DNA of 64,000 nt from a virus. Every line of letters begins with the position of its first letter. The first letter of the stretch is position 1. The stretch is taken from the IMG/VR virus record IMGVR_UViG_3300023223_001361, positions 62,001-126,000 of that record. One strand, given 5' to 3'. Positions 46,616-56,284 of the stretch are shown here, piece after piece. The notes beneath the pieces are model-generated. The model was not told the DNA's origin and searched no databases. It was given only the letters and a program-made list of their open reading frames with translations. The translations under genes and the position numbers were made by a program.

Positions 46616-47290
46616 ATGAAAAAGTTCCAAGAATTCATTTCCTTAGATGAAGGTGTTAATGATCCAGGTATATTCAAAGCAATATTTCTTGCTGGTGGAC
46701 CTGGATCTGGTAAATCCTTTGTAACATCTAAGGCGTTGCCAAATGCTGCTTTAGGTTTGAGAATCATTAACTCTGACCAAGCTTTAGAATTCCTTTTAAA
46801 GAAAACCGGCTTATCTAGCGATATGCTCAAGATGACGCCTAATGAATTAGAAAAATTTTCAGAAACAAGAAGAAAAGCAAAGATATTAGTTGCGAAACAA
46901 AGATCAAATCTTATTCGAGGGAGAATTGGTTTAATCCTTGATGGTACTGGTAGAGATTTTAAAAGAATCCAGGCTGAAAGAGATGACTTAAAAGGTTGGG
47001 GATATGATACGTTTATGGTTTTCGTAAACACTTCTCTTGATGTGGCTTTAGAAAGAAACAGACAAAGAGCAAGAAAGGTTGATGAAAAGGTTGTGAGGAA
47101 ATCTTGGCAAGATGTTCAGAAAAATCTTGGTCAGTTTCAAAATTTGTTTGGTCAAAGAAATTTCATTATTGTTGATAATAACAATGTAGATGAGGATGTC
47201 TTAAATAAGACATTTAAACAAGCTCGTAAATTTGTAAAACGCCCGGTAGATAATCCATTTGCAAAAAAGTGGATTGCATCACAAAAATAA
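46616..47290 (+). CDS. tagged P-loop kinase (zeta-toxin/PNK-like)
   Basis: 224 residues. Start MKKFQEFISLDEGVN matches the capsid-targeting tag with LDE|G. Walker A AGGPGSGKS at 26-34, an INSD segment after it, LILDGTGRD near 115 and R-rich lid (ERNRQRARK) near 145. This order fits zeta-toxin or polynucleotide-kinase-type P-loop kinases. Substrate unknown (nucleic acid end, or UDP-sugar as in zeta). Separated from the main tagged cassette by 35 kb. Confidence 0.78.
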   Translation: MKKFQEFISLDEGVNDPGIFKAIFLAGGPGSGKSFVTSKALPNAALGLRIINSDQALEFLLKKTGLSSDMLKMTPNELEKFSETRRKAKILVAKQRSNLIRGRIGLILDGTGRDFKRIQAERDDLKGWGYDTFMVFVNTSLDVALERNRQRARKVDEKVVRKSWQDVQKNLGQFQNLFGQRNFIIVDNNNVDEDVLNKTFKQARKFVKRPVDNPFAKKWIASQK

Positions 47291-47312
47291 TTTCGGACTA
47301 CTACATTTTTTC

Positions 47313-47346
47313 TTGACTTTAGACTTAAAAAATTATAAATTATAGT
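47313..47346 (+). promoter_or_regulatory. possible promoter of ribonucleotide reductase
   Basis: TTGACT at 47313-47318 with AT-rich -10 options (TAAATT at 17 bp, TATAAA at 15 bp). A TATAGTAGGG string downstream also occurs after the promoter at 38299. Confidence 0.45.
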
Positions 47347-47407
47347 AGGGAACAATTTCTTTGTTTCTTTTTCTTTTGAATAGTATGTTTACAGGAGCCC
47401 ATTATCG

Positions 47408-49327
47408 ATGTGTGAATTTCTTCCAAGTCAATATCAGCAATTTATCCATCTTAGCAGATATTCACGTTGGCTAAATGATAAAAAAAGGAGAGAAACTTGG
47501 AAAGAAACCGTGAAAAGATACTTTGATTTCTTCGAAAAACATCTATTAGAAGAAACTGATTATATTCTCAAACCAAGAGAAAGAGAAGAATTAGAAAGAG
47601 CAATTCTTCAATTAGATGTGATGCCTTCAATGAGAGCTTTAATGACTGCTGGTGAAGCTCTGAAAAAAGAAAATATTTCTGGTTATAATTGTGCATATAT
47701 CGCCATTGATTCCCAAAGAGCATTTGATGAGATTCTTTACATTTTGATGAATGGAACGGGTGTTGGCTTTTCTGTAGAGAGACAGTATGTTTCAAACCTT
47801 CCTATGGTTGCTGATGAAATGTATGATACCGAAACCACAATAGTTATCGCAGATAGTAAACTTGGTTGGGCAAAAGCATTTAAGGAACTTATCAGTTTAT
47901 TGTACACAGGTCAAATACCTCAATTCGATTTTAGCAAAGTTAGACCTGCTGGGACACCATTAAAAACTTTTGGGGGAAGAGCGAGTGGACCAGAACCCCT
48001 TAAAGAACTTTTTGAATTTTGTATTTCAACTTTCCGTTCGTCCTCTGGAAGAAAACTACAATCTATTGAATGTCACGATATTGTATGTAAGGTAGCTGAA
48101 ATTGTCGTTGTTGGCGGTGTTCGACGATCAGCGCTTCTTTCTTTATCAAATGTATCTGATGATAGAATGCGTTCCGCTAAAACTGGACAATTTGGTGTAA
48201 CTGATCCCCAAAGATATCTTGCTAATAACTCTGCTTGCTATACAGAAAGACCGGACGTTGGGGTGTTTATGGATGAATGGAAATCTCTCTATGATTCTAA
48301 ATCGGGGGAACGAGGATTTTTCAGTAGAATAGCTGCTATGACAAAAGCAGAAGAGATAGGAAGAAGAGAACCTTCGGACTTTGGGACTAATCCTTGCTCG
48401 GAGATTATTTTACGCTCAAGACAATTTTGTAATCTCACCGAAAGTATTATTCGTTCTGATGATACTATAGAAATCCTCAAAGAAAAAGTTAGAATCGCGA
48501 CTATACTAGGAACTTTTCAATCCACATTAACCAATTTCAAATATCTTACAAAGAAGTGGAGAGAGAACTGTGACGAAGAAAGACTTCTTGGTGTTTCCTT
48601 GAGTGGTATCATGGACAATAAAATCATGAGTATTAATAACCAAACCCTAAAAGAAGTTTTAAAAGAACTGAGAATTGTTGCAATAGAAACAAATAAGGTT
48701 TGGTCTAAGAAACTAAAAATTAATCCTTCTGTTTCTATTACTTGTGTGAAACCATCGGGAACGGTTTCTCAATTAGTAGATTGTGCATCTGGAATTCATG
48801 ATCGTTTTGCCCATTACTATTTGAGAACAGTTCGAGCCGATATAAAAGATCCACTTTGTCAAATGATGATGGATATGGGATTTCCTTATGAACCTGATGT
48901 TACTAAACCAGAAACAACTATGGTATTTTCTTTTCCTATTAAAGCGCCCAAAAAATCAGTATTCAGAAATGAAAGAAGTGCTATCGAACAATTAGAACTT
49001 TGGAAAATATATCAGGATTACTGGTGCGAACATAAACCAAGTATAACAGTTTATATTAAAGAAGATGAATGGCTTGAAGTTGCTGCCTGGGTTTGGAAAA
49101 ATTTTAATTCAGTATCAGGTGTTTCGTTTCTCCCACATAGTGATCACATATATAAGCAAGCCCCATACCAAGATCTAACAAGAGAAGAATATGAGAAATG
49201 GATCAAAAAAATGCCCAAAGAAGTTGACTGGTCCGTATTGAAAGATTATGAAGAAAAAGATCACACAGTTGGCGCACAAACTTATTCTTGTACGGGTACC
49301 AATTGTGAAATAGTAGACCTAGTATAA
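47408..49327 (+). CDS. nrdJ: adenosylcobalamin-dependent ribonucleotide reductase
   Basis: 639-residue class II reductase. Cys95 in GYNCAYIAID and Cys341 match the redox pair region, NPCSE at 328-332 carries the radical Cys330 and general acid/base residues, and CVKPSGTV is the phosphate-binding loop. The C-terminus ends CTGTNCEIVDLV, a mobile Cys pair. ATP-cone is absent and the size fits the monomeric RTPR type (about 740 in Lactobacillus) shortened. Converts NTPs to dNTPs and needs host B12. Confidence 0.92.
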   Translation: MCEFLPSQYQQFIHLSRYSRWLNDKKRRETWKETVKRYFDFFEKHLLEETDYILKPREREELERAILQLDVMPSMRALMTAGEALKKENISGYNCAYIAIDSQRAFDEILYILMNGTGVGFSVERQYVSNLPMVADEMYDTETTIVIADSKLGWAKAFKELISLLYTGQIPQFDFSKVRPAGTPLKTFGGRASGPEPLKELFEFCISTFRSSSGRKLQSIECHDIVCKVAEIVVVGGVRRSALLSLSNVSDDRMRSAKTGQFGVTDPQRYLANNSACYTERPDVGVFMDEWKSLYDSKSGERGFFSRIAAMTKAEEIGRREPSDFGTNPCSEIILRSRQFCNLTESIIRSDDTIEILKEKVRIATILGTFQSTLTNFKYLTKKWRENCDEERLLGVSLSGIMDNKIMSINNQTLKEVLKELRIVAIETNKVWSKKLKINPSVSITCVKPSGTVSQLVDCASGIHDRFAHYYLRTVRADIKDPLCQMMMDMGFPYEPDVTKPETTMVFSFPIKAPKKSVFRNERSAIEQLELWKIYQDYWCEHKPSITVYIKEDEWLEVAAWVWKNFNSVSGVSFLPHSDHIYKQAPYQDLTREEYEKWIKKMPKEVDWSVLKDYEEKDHTVGAQTYSCTGTNCEIVDLV

Positions 49328-49330
49328 CAT

Positions 49331-49501
49331 ATGAATGATCCGAAAAAATTACAATGTGATGCATGCACCAACGAATGTAATATAGAGAACCTAAGTAAAG
49401 AAGCAATATCTTTTTGTCCGTTTTGCGGAGAAGAAACTTTTATTCTTGAAGAAGTTCCTCTATTAACTACATTTGATGATTATGATAAAGAAAACAACTA
49501 G
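49331..49501 (+). CDS. small zinc-ribbon protein
   Basis: 56 residues with CDACTNEC and CPFCGEE; rubredoxin-like or zinc-ribbon knuckles, acidic tail. Next to the reductase; could be a redox partner, but C-P-F-C-G is more typical of structural zinc. Confidence 0.6.
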   Translation: MNDPKKLQCDACTNECNIENLSKEAISFCPFCGEETFILEEVPLLTTFDDYDKENN

Positions 49502-50054
49502 ACCATTTTATGTTGGCATCGATTACTCGATGACTTCTCCTGCCATTTGTGTTTGTTACTCAGAAATATTTAATTTTGATCAATGTAAATTCTTTTTCTT
49601 AACAAAAGAAAAATCCAAATTAAAGAATGAAGTACAGTTTTTTTCTCCTGATTTGTTGAATGATGATTTTTCTTCTAATGAAGAAAGATTCCTTAGAATA
49701 GCATGTTGGGCTACGACCTGTATTGTACCTCCATCAATACCTAAAGTGTTTATTGAGGGATATGCTTATGCTGCTAAAGGTCGAGTATTCAATATTGGAG
49801 AGAATACGGGAGTTCTAAAAAGTAGATTATATCAAGCGAATCTTAGATATGAGGTATTAGCTCCGGGTTCAGTAAAGAAATTTGCTACAGATAAAGGAAA
49901 TGCTAAGAAACCAGAAATGCTTGAAGCTTTCCTTAAAGACACAGGATTTGATTTAGAGCAATATTTCGATGTTGCGAAGAGAAAGAATAAATCCCCTGCT
50001 TCTGACATTGCCGATTCTTACTTCATTTGCAAGCTTGGAGCATCACAGAGCTAA
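49482..50054 (+). CDS. RuvC-like nuclease
   Basis: 190 residues from ATG 49482 (in-frame ATG 49476 also possible). FYVGIDYSMTSPAICV gives the first catalytic Asp, VFIEGYAY the second acidic residue, and ASDIADSYFI the C-terminal Asp pair of the RuvC/RNase H-fold. Probably a Holliday-junction or branched-DNA nuclease that resolves intermediates before packaging. Confidence 0.82.
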   Translation: MIKKTTRPFYVGIDYSMTSPAICVCYSEIFNFDQCKFFFLTKEKSKLKNEVQFFSPDLLNDDFSSNEERFLRIACWATTCIVPPSIPKVFIEGYAYAAKGRVFNIGENTGVLKSRLYQANLRYEVLAPGSVKKFATDKGNAKKPEMLEAFLKDTGFDLEQYFDVAKRKNKSPASDIADSYFICKLGASQS

Positions 50055-50420
50055 AATTCCATTTTTATTTCCTAGTTTTTTCAACCACTTATAACCCACT
50101 AATTTAACGAAAATAGCTATTTCTGACTTTATGTGTATCAGTCTATATGATACTATATGTTTCATTAAATTGAGTAGTTAAGAGGATAGGATCATTAGGC
50201 ATTTCATAAATCTGAAAATAGTTCTTGACATATCTTTTAAAAATCATTATAATAAGGGTGTCCCGTTTTAAGGTTTTATTAGATTATAGGCTGTTAAAAG
50301 TTTTCATATTCTTTGGATCCCTTGGCTAACTCTTTGTATTCTTTCCTTTTTACCTTTCCATTCATATCCTAAATATAAACGTAAATAATCGTTTTATTCC
50401 AACTGAAGGATCAAGAATTC
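50055..50420. other. 366-bp intergenic region
   Basis: AT-rich, no gene. Holds the consensus promoter at 50225-50253; no clear terminator after the nuclease gene. A leader of about 160 nt lies between predicted start and the GTG at 50421. Confidence 0.6.
50225..50253 (+). promoter_or_regulatory. perfect sigma70 consensus promoter
   Basis: TTGACA at 50225-50230, 17 bp, TATAAT at 50248-50253, the only fully consensus promoter in the window. Confidence 0.9.
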
Positions 50421-50768
50421 GTGACCGTATTACGAGGCACAGTACCAGTTAATGTACCAAATGAAGTATTGGTGACAAGTGTTCTTAACAGTTTAGGGTT
50501 TGATACAGTAGGTACTATTGCTACTTTTACAAACTCTTCTGGTGGCAAAAAAAGAATTCATAACATCATTGCTTCGGGAACTGGGTATGCTCTTTATACT
50601 GTAGTTTTAAATACAGTTATTATAGCAAGCCTACGAACAGGACCATCTAGAAATGTTGACTTTTTCCTAAATATTGATATTAATGATGGGGATATTATTG
50701 ATATCAAAGCCCATCATTTTACAGATGGCGATACGCAAAATTATGAAGCGACGATTTTTGGATTTTAA
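50421..50768 (+). CDS. beta-rich virion-type protein
   Basis: 115 residues, GTG start with GAAGGA upstream. Jelly-roll-like beta pattern (HNIIASGTGYALYTVVLN, GDIIDIKAHHF). Related in layout to the genes at 51995 and 53544. Probably a small decoration or fibre-associated protein. Confidence 0.6.
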   Translation: MTVLRGTVPVNVPNEVLVTSVLNSLGFDTVGTIATFTNSSGGKKRIHNIIASGTGYALYTVVLNTVIIASLRTGPSRNVDFFLNIDINDGDIIDIKAHHFTDGDTQNYEATIFGF

Positions 50769-50781
50769 ATAAAGGAAACAT

Positions 50782-51024
50782 ATGGCAGATCTACCAGCAC
50801 ATAGAGGATGGGAAGGCATGGATATGCCTGAAGATGTCTCTAAGATGTATATCGATGTTAAGATCCAGGAAATAAGAAGTAGAATTTCTCGAATCTCCCA
50901 AGATATTGAAGATCTTGAAAGGGGAAAGATCACAGAACTCAAAGCTAATAAACGTATGCTTGAAATTTCATTAGATGAATGGGAAGGAAAAAGAGATGCT
51001 ATTGTAGTAGAATCTAAGAAATAG
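50782..51024 (+). CDS. coiled-coil protein
   Basis: 80 residues; heptad helix (VKIQEIRSRISRISQDIEDL). First of the MAD-start proteins (MADLPAHRG). Unknown. Confidence 0.6.
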   Translation: MADLPAHRGWEGMDMPEDVSKMYIDVKIQEIRSRISRISQDIEDLERGKITELKANKRMLEISLDEWEGKRDAIVVESKK

Positions 51025-51036
51025 GTTTCAAGTTTT

Positions 51037-51044
51037 ATAAATAT
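51037..51044 (+). promoter_or_regulatory. T4-type late promoter box
   Basis: TATAAATA, 36 bases before ATG 51081 which has its own SD AAGGAGAG. Good spacing for a late mRNA of the virion gene run. Confidence 0.7.
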
Positions 51045-51080
51045 AATTGATAATTCATCATTTTTAAGGAGAGTTAATAC

Positions 51081-51659
51081 ATGGCAGATGGACATTTTCC
51101 TACTTTAATTTCTAAGGATATAAGTGCTAACTTAATAGGAAATCCAATTTTTGTTCAGATTTCCGATGGAGTTGAGATTGCTCAAATTGATCCTGCCGGC
51201 AATCTAGCAATTGATATTTCAGTTCAAACTCTCGAAGCTGTTGCTGTCAGTAAAAATCAACTTACCAATACTGAGCTTAATCCAATTTTCGTTGAGATTG
51301 TTGAATCTTCTCTTTCAACAATTGAAGTTCATGATTACGATACTGCCGTTTCTGTTGTTGGCGATGGTTCTAGTGATCATGATTATACAGTAGTGGGTAC
51401 AACCTTTTTGCTACAAAAAATTGTTATGTCTTCATCTGGAGCTGCTAAGTTTGAAGTTCAAACTGGACCTATTGCATCATTAGTAACTGTAGCTGTTGTT
51501 TTTATTCCAAAGCGTGGTGGTACAGAATGTTTAGATATTACAAAGGTGCCTCGTGAAGTTCCCGATACTTTAACTGGAACAGTTCGTGTTATAAGAACAA
51601 ATCGTGAAGGTTCTTCTCAAGATATTTATACTACGATTATTGGGAATGATATTCCATAA
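51081..51659 (+). CDS. virion-type beta protein
   Basis: 192 residues starting MADGHFPTLISKDI. Beta-rich with low Lys. Central YDTAVSVVGDGSSDHDYTVV like fibre or decoration domains. Late promoter upstream. Confidence 0.68.
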   Translation: MADGHFPTLISKDISANLIGNPIFVQISDGVEIAQIDPAGNLAIDISVQTLEAVAVSKNQLTNTELNPIFVEIVESSLSTIEVHDYDTAVSVVGDGSSDHDYTVVGTTFLLQKIVMSSSGAAKFEVQTGPIASLVTVAVVFIPKRGGTECLDITKVPREVPDTLTGTVRVIRTNREGSSQDIYTTIIGNDIP

Positions 51660-51691
51660 TATTAAGTAACTAAATAATAATGATGATTTTC

Positions 51692-51708
51692 GGGGTCGGA
51701 TCGACCCC
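51692..51708 (+). other. hairpin in intergenic region
   Basis: GGGGTCG-GAT-CGACCCC, a perfect 7-bp GC stem with a 3-nt loop and no U-run, so a terminator is unlikely; possible mRNA stabiliser or processing site between two virion genes. Confidence 0.55.
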
Positions 51709-51740
51709 AATATGAATTTTGAAATGATTGGAGTAATACT

Positions 51741-51989
51741 ATGTCTGACCTTAAAACACCTGAACGCCGAGCCACTGAAAAAAAAGTCCATCAACCAGAG
51801 CCGGTTGCAGAAAAATCCAAAACACCATCTCAAGAAGTTCAACCACCGCCTGGTCATTTAACACTTGAACAAGGTAATATTGATATAATAACTGCGAAAC
51901 TTCTTGAATCTATGAATAGGAAATTAATGACTCTCTTGGAAATGCTTGATTCTAGATTACCCAAAAAGGAAGAATCTAAAAAAGAGTAA
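51741..51989 (+). CDS. small Pro-rich virion-region protein
   Basis: 82 residues, Pro/Glu/Lys-rich N-terminus and a C-terminal helix (LESMNRKLMTLLEMLDSRL) that could oligomerise. Unknown. Confidence 0.58.
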   Translation: MSDLKTPERRATEKKVHQPEPVAEKSKTPSQEVQPPPGHLTLEQGNIDIITAKLLESMNRKLMTLLEMLDSRLPKKEESKKE

Positions 51990-51994
51990 TTAGT

Positions 51995-52348
51995 ATGGCA
52001 GATCTTGGTGTTGAAGAAACTTTATATAGGCAAGAATTTACTGATAGTCTTGATGCTTCGGATTTAACTTTTATAACTTCTTTTGGTCGTGAGGTTAAAA
52101 TAAGTTTTCTTGCGGTTCATGTTGATACCACTTATTCAGTTAAAAGAGATTTGAAAGTTTTTTTTGATTCTATTACTGGACCAAATTATGATTTTCTTTT
52201 AATATTAGAAGATATGAAAAATGCAAGTGATTTTCTTTGGTATCCAGATCAAGAGTTATTTTTGAAAGCCGGTGATGAACTTAGAGTTGTTGTTCCCCAA
52301 TTAACTGGTGCAACTGCATATATAACATCAATAGCGAGGCAAGCATAA
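51995..52348 (+). CDS. beta-rich virion-type protein
   Basis: 117 residues. FITSFGREVKISFLAVHVD and FLKAGDELRVVV match the C-terminal domain of the protein at 53544 (FTTSFIENVKINSVLMHFS, LEEGDEIIVTC), so the two are paralogous. Likely adhesion or decoration domain. Confidence 0.66.
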   Translation: MADLGVEETLYRQEFTDSLDASDLTFITSFGREVKISFLAVHVDTTYSVKRDLKVFFDSITGPNYDFLLILEDMKNASDFLWYPDQELFLKAGDELRVVVPQLTGATAYITSIARQA

Positions 52349-53544
52349 TGACAACTAGAATAAATGGAAAAGAAGTTATTTCATTTAAGACAGATGATGT
52401 TTTAACAATTGCAACAATTTTCGAACATAAACAAATTTATGATAATAATTTATTATATTGGGATAATCAAGAATTAAGTGGATCAGGAACTAATTCTGTT
52501 TATAATCAAAATGAATCATCAACGATACTTTCTGTATCAGGTAGTGTTGCAGGAACAAGAGTAAGACAAACATTTAGAAGGATGAATTATCAATCTGGTT
52601 CAAGAAAATTATCATCACAAATTTCTGCTGTATTGGGTAATGGGCAAGCAGGAATTACTAGAAGTTTAGGATTATTTGAAGATAATGATGGTTTATTTTT
52701 TAGTCAACAGGATTTAAATATATCAGTAGTAATTAGAAGTTCTGTAACTGGTACTCCTGTTGACACAATAATTAATCAAATCGATTGGAATATTGATACA
52801 TTTGATGGAAATGGACCTTCTGGATTGAATTTAGATTTTAGTAAAATTCAGGATTTTTTTATAGAGTTTCGTTGGCTTGGCGCTGGAATAGCTCGTTTTG
52901 GATTTATTATTGATGGTCAGAAATTTCTTTGTCACGAAGAGCAATTTGCAAATTTAGATAATAGAGTTTTTATAAGAACACCAAATTTACCAATTCGTTT
53001 CGAAATAGAAAATGATGGCACAGGTGTCGCTAGTGAAATAGAATGCGGAGCTGTCTCTGTATCAAATGAAGGGGTGCCATTAAGTTTTGGTATACAGAGA
53101 ACTATTTCAACCGAAGGTGTACATTTAAATGCTAATTCAGCAAATACCATATATACATTATTTGTTATTCGTACACAATTAGCAGCTCCACTAGCAGAGA
53201 TATTAGTTTCTGGCGGTTCTTTTATAGCAGAAACAAATGACAATTTTGAAGTGATGTTAATACTGAATCCAACTATTAATGGAATTCTTACTTACAATCC
53301 TATTCCAGGTAGTGGGTTTGAGTTTGCTCTGGGTGATACGACTAATACAATTGTACCAAGTACAGGTATTGTTGAAGCCAGAGGATTTTTTCAATCGGCT
53401 GGTTCTGGTCAGATTAATTTAACAACTCAAATTAATCCAGGCATTGCCCTTGATGGAACTAGAGATATTTTAGGACTTGCGATACGTCCTCTTTCATCAA
53501 ATGCTGATTTCCAAGGAACTCTTACTTTTAAGGAACTTTTATAA
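52348..53544 (+). CDS. conserved virion structural protein
   Basis: 398 residues. The region 100-235 (ITRSLGLFEDNDGLFF, WNIDTFDGNGPSGLNLDFSK, FIEFRWLGAGIARFGFIIDG, TPNLPIRFEIENDGTG) belongs to a virion-protein family I recognise from large phages. Residues 290-398 look like a second beta domain. Probably a large fibre or baseplate-proximal appendage. Confidence 0.78.
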   Translation: MTTRINGKEVISFKTDDVLTIATIFEHKQIYDNNLLYWDNQELSGSGTNSVYNQNESSTILSVSGSVAGTRVRQTFRRMNYQSGSRKLSSQISAVLGNGQAGITRSLGLFEDNDGLFFSQQDLNISVVIRSSVTGTPVDTIINQIDWNIDTFDGNGPSGLNLDFSKIQDFFIEFRWLGAGIARFGFIIDGQKFLCHEEQFANLDNRVFIRTPNLPIRFEIENDGTGVASEIECGAVSVSNEGVPLSFGIQRTISTEGVHLNANSANTIYTLFVIRTQLAAPLAEILVSGGSFIAETNDNFEVMLILNPTINGILTYNPIPGSGFEFALGDTTNTIVPSTGIVEARGFFQSAGSGQINLTTQINPGIALDGTRDILGLAIRPLSSNADFQGTLTFKELL

Positions 53545-54101
53545 TGGAATTTTCAATATCATGGGATGAATTAAAACAATTAATTTCTGATAAGAATTTG
53601 CCAATTCAATTTGTCGACAAAGGAAATTTATATACTATTTTTACTCAAGAAGGTTCTGCATTTTATACAACTAGAATCAGAAAAGAAACTCCGAAATCAG
53701 TAGATCAACAGGATTTTGAAGATAACCATCAATCATCTGCAAATGAAAGAATTTTAATTGATCGATCAAAAATATTAAGACAAACAACCTCACAGGATTT
53801 GAGTATCGGACCCTTAAATTTCACAACATCTTTTATTGAGAATGTCAAAATCAATTCAGTTTTGATGCATTTTTCCGCAGATCCAAAAAATAATGATGTA
53901 GAAGTTAGTTTTGGTTCTAAAGATGGATCAAACTTTGATACTCTTTTACGTTTTGTTAATGTTAATGGTAAATCAGATGTCTTTTTAGATTTTTTTGGAA
54001 ATTTTCTTTTAGAAGAAGGGGATGAAATAATAGTTACTTGTAGTAATACAACTCTTCCAAGTTCAACTGTTTTTGTGACCGTTATAGGAGAAAAAGGATA
54101 A
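53544..54101 (+). CDS. virion-type protein, paralogue of 51995
   Basis: 185 residues. N-terminal 65 residues are a separate polar domain; residues 70-185 match the protein at 51995. TAATG coupling with the previous gene. Confidence 0.66.
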   Translation: MEFSISWDELKQLISDKNLPIQFVDKGNLYTIFTQEGSAFYTTRIRKETPKSVDQQDFEDNHQSSANERILIDRSKILRQTTSQDLSIGPLNFTTSFIENVKINSVLMHFSADPKNNDVEVSFGSKDGSNFDTLLRFVNVNGKSDVFLDFFGNFLLEEGDEIIVTCSNTTLPSSTVFVTVIGEKG

Positions 54102-54910
54102 TGGCTGATCTTTATTTAGATGGCACACTTATTTTCGGAGCTGGTCTTTCTGCCGAAGTTATAGCAGCAGCCGCTTTAAATGATCTTCCAACAGGTTTTA
54201 TTTCTGGTTTTCAATTAACATGGATAGATGCTGATACTATTGAAATATCATCGGGTCTTGCTAGAGATTTTTTGGATGTTGCTAATATAATTGATGAATT
54301 ATCTACTGCACAAGTTCAATTATCTGTAGATTTGGACACAGGAAGTGAGGCTGCTGATACTTGGTATGCTATTCATGTGATTGGTGATAGTGATGGAGTT
54401 AATCCTGTAGATTTTCTTTTTTCTTTGAGTGAAGATAATCCAACTTTGCCTGTTGGATATGATTCGTTCCGAAGAATTGGTTGGGTTAGGAATGATCCTA
54501 GTTCAGATATTCTTTCCTTTGAAGAAATTGGCACTGATAAGGATCGAACAGTTTGGTGGAACCAAGAAAATACACTTACTAGAATTTTAACAAATGGTTC
54601 TGATTTGACATTTACCGAGATCGATGCGAGTAATTATGCTCCTCCAACATCAAATGAAATTATAGGTCTTTGTTCCTTTTTAACCGGCTCTGGTGGTGGC
54701 TCTCAAATGGATAATAAATTACATATTAGAGGAAAATTATCTACTATTACAGATTCATTAACTCTTCTGAACGTTGGGTCTAAAATAACAGATTTTATGA
54801 ATGATCATTTGGTAATTCGTATTAATGGAAATCAATTATTTGAATATAGAGTTGATTCTGCTCAAAACCAAGCTACGATTGCCGTTGCTGCTTATTTGGA
54901 TGATTTATAA
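54101..54910 (+). CDS. tail-fibre-like protein
   Basis: 269 residues. LPTGFISGFQLTWIDADTIEISSGLARD is the kind of repeat-start used by fibre proteins (I-x-I-x-x-G-x-x-R-D), followed by beta-sandwich modules. Probably a receptor-facing or connector part. Confidence 0.7.
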   Translation: MADLYLDGTLIFGAGLSAEVIAAAALNDLPTGFISGFQLTWIDADTIEISSGLARDFLDVANIIDELSTAQVQLSVDLDTGSEAADTWYAIHVIGDSDGVNPVDFLFSLSEDNPTLPVGYDSFRRIGWVRNDPSSDILSFEEIGTDKDRTVWWNQENTLTRILTNGSDLTFTEIDASNYAPPTSNEIIGLCSFLTGSGGGSQMDNKLHIRGKLSTITDSLTLLNVGSKITDFMNDHLVIRINGNQLFEYRVDSAQNQATIAVAAYLDDL

Positions 54911-55509
54911 TGGCAACTCATAACGGTATAATTGAAGATGCAACTGGAGATTTATTACGAGCTGGTTATGTAAGTTTTGTTCCTGGAGTTGGAGAAAGTT
55001 TACGTACAGATGTCCCAATTCCAGCAAAACTAAAAGACAATCTTGATTTTGATAAATTTCATCGTTGGAATGGATCTTCTTGGATTGAGATAGATAATAA
55101 CCCAGAAATTGTTTTGGATCCAGGAAGTGAGGGTAGAGGAATTGTCATGGCTTTAACTGGAAATGTTGCTGGTGGACAATCCCAACCTTATATTCAAGTG
55201 AAATCTAATGACTATGTAGTAGCTTCAAGATTTATATTTGCAGGAACAGATTTAGTAGGTAAACCTGCAAAATTAACAATTTTATACTTGGTGGAAGATT
55301 CTCTACAAACTGGAAGTATTAGATTATATGATTTAACTAATGGAAATATTATAGCTGAAAAAACAGGTATAGATGATGAAGATTTTACAATTTTAGATAT
55401 GGGATTACTTTCAAGTTTACCACAAGGAAATTCAGTATTGGAAATTCAAGCTAAGACAATTAGTAATGGTCATTATATAAGAGTATCCAGTTTAACAATG
55501 GAATTTTAA
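54910..55509 (+). CDS. virion-type beta protein
   Basis: 199 residues. Short N-terminal region (GVGESLRTDVPIPAKL, FHRWNGSSWIEID) like fibre-tip linkers, then a jelly-roll or carbohydrate-binding-like domain. Role in adsorption plausible. Confidence 0.66.
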   Translation: MATHNGIIEDATGDLLRAGYVSFVPGVGESLRTDVPIPAKLKDNLDFDKFHRWNGSSWIEIDNNPEIVLDPGSEGRGIVMALTGNVAGGQSQPYIQVKSNDYVVASRFIFAGTDLVGKPAKLTILYLVEDSLQTGSIRLYDLTNGNIIAEKTGIDDEDFTILDMGLLSSLPQGNSVLEIQAKTISNGHYIRVSSLTMEF

Positions 55510-55511
55510 AA

Positions 55512-56273
55512 ATGTCACTAACAGTAAAAAAATATAGATATAAATGCACAACAGAATCTAAGAATATTCATGAATGGCGTGATGAGTCTGAAGGTGCGCC
55601 GAACCAATGTAAAAATGATCCTGCTCATAGTATCGATACTTCTAGTATAAGTGTTATCGAAACTAAAGAAGACAATGTTGTTATTATTCAAGAGGAAGAG
55701 ATTAAAACTGGTGGTCATTTCCAAACTCGACAATTACATATGAGTTGTGCAGCAAATAGTTGGACAGAACTAGATGTTACTTGGGAATATCCAGTATCTA
55801 TTCTTGATGCTGAATTTAAATCAGTTTCAAATATGAAAGAAGATAAATTAGAAGTTGTTATTTCTCCAGATGCTATAGTTGGTGCAATTACTTCTGATGT
55901 TTCTGATATGGATACAGTAATTAATGTTGATCAATCTGTTATTGATAATATTGCTATTGGTTATAAAATTCAATTAGATGATTTAACAAATAAAGATATG
56001 ATTGGTTATATAACTGCTGTAGATTATACTAATAATCAAATTGTAGTAACAGGAGGTGCTAGTCAAGCTTTTACTGCTACTCCAACCTACGTTAGGATGT
56101 CTATTATGATGGCTAGAAAATTTATAATAGGTCATTCTGGAAGAAATACAATAGGCGGAAATAAAATTGGGGGTAGTCATATTCCTGCTGGAACAATAGT
56201 TCGTATTAGATATAAGAATAAACATCTAACAGATGTTAAAGATTTCTTTGCAAAACTTGATATTCTTTATTAA
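55512..56273 (+). CDS. virion protein with Cys-containing N-terminal motif
   Basis: 253 residues. KKYRYKCTTESKNIHEWRDE and PNQCKNDPAHSIDTSS at residues 5-45 is a Cys/Trp/His motif found at the start of phage neck/tail appendage proteins, and could bind zinc. The rest is beta-rich. Three Ile/Asp runs (about 120-180). Confidence 0.7.
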   Translation: MSLTVKKYRYKCTTESKNIHEWRDESEGAPNQCKNDPAHSIDTSSISVIETKEDNVVIIQEEEIKTGGHFQTRQLHMSCAANSWTELDVTWEYPVSILDAEFKSVSNMKEDKLEVVISPDAIVGAITSDVSDMDTVINVDQSVIDNIAIGYKIQLDDLTNKDMIGYITAVDYTNNQIVVTGGASQAFTATPTYVRMSIMMARKFIIGHSGRNTIGGNKIGGSHIPAGTIVRIRYKNKHLTDVKDFFAKLDILY

Positions 56274-56284
56274 TAAATAGGAAT

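Noticed and set aside
51692-51708. Intrinsic terminator
   Set aside because: Perfect hairpin but no U-tract on either strand.
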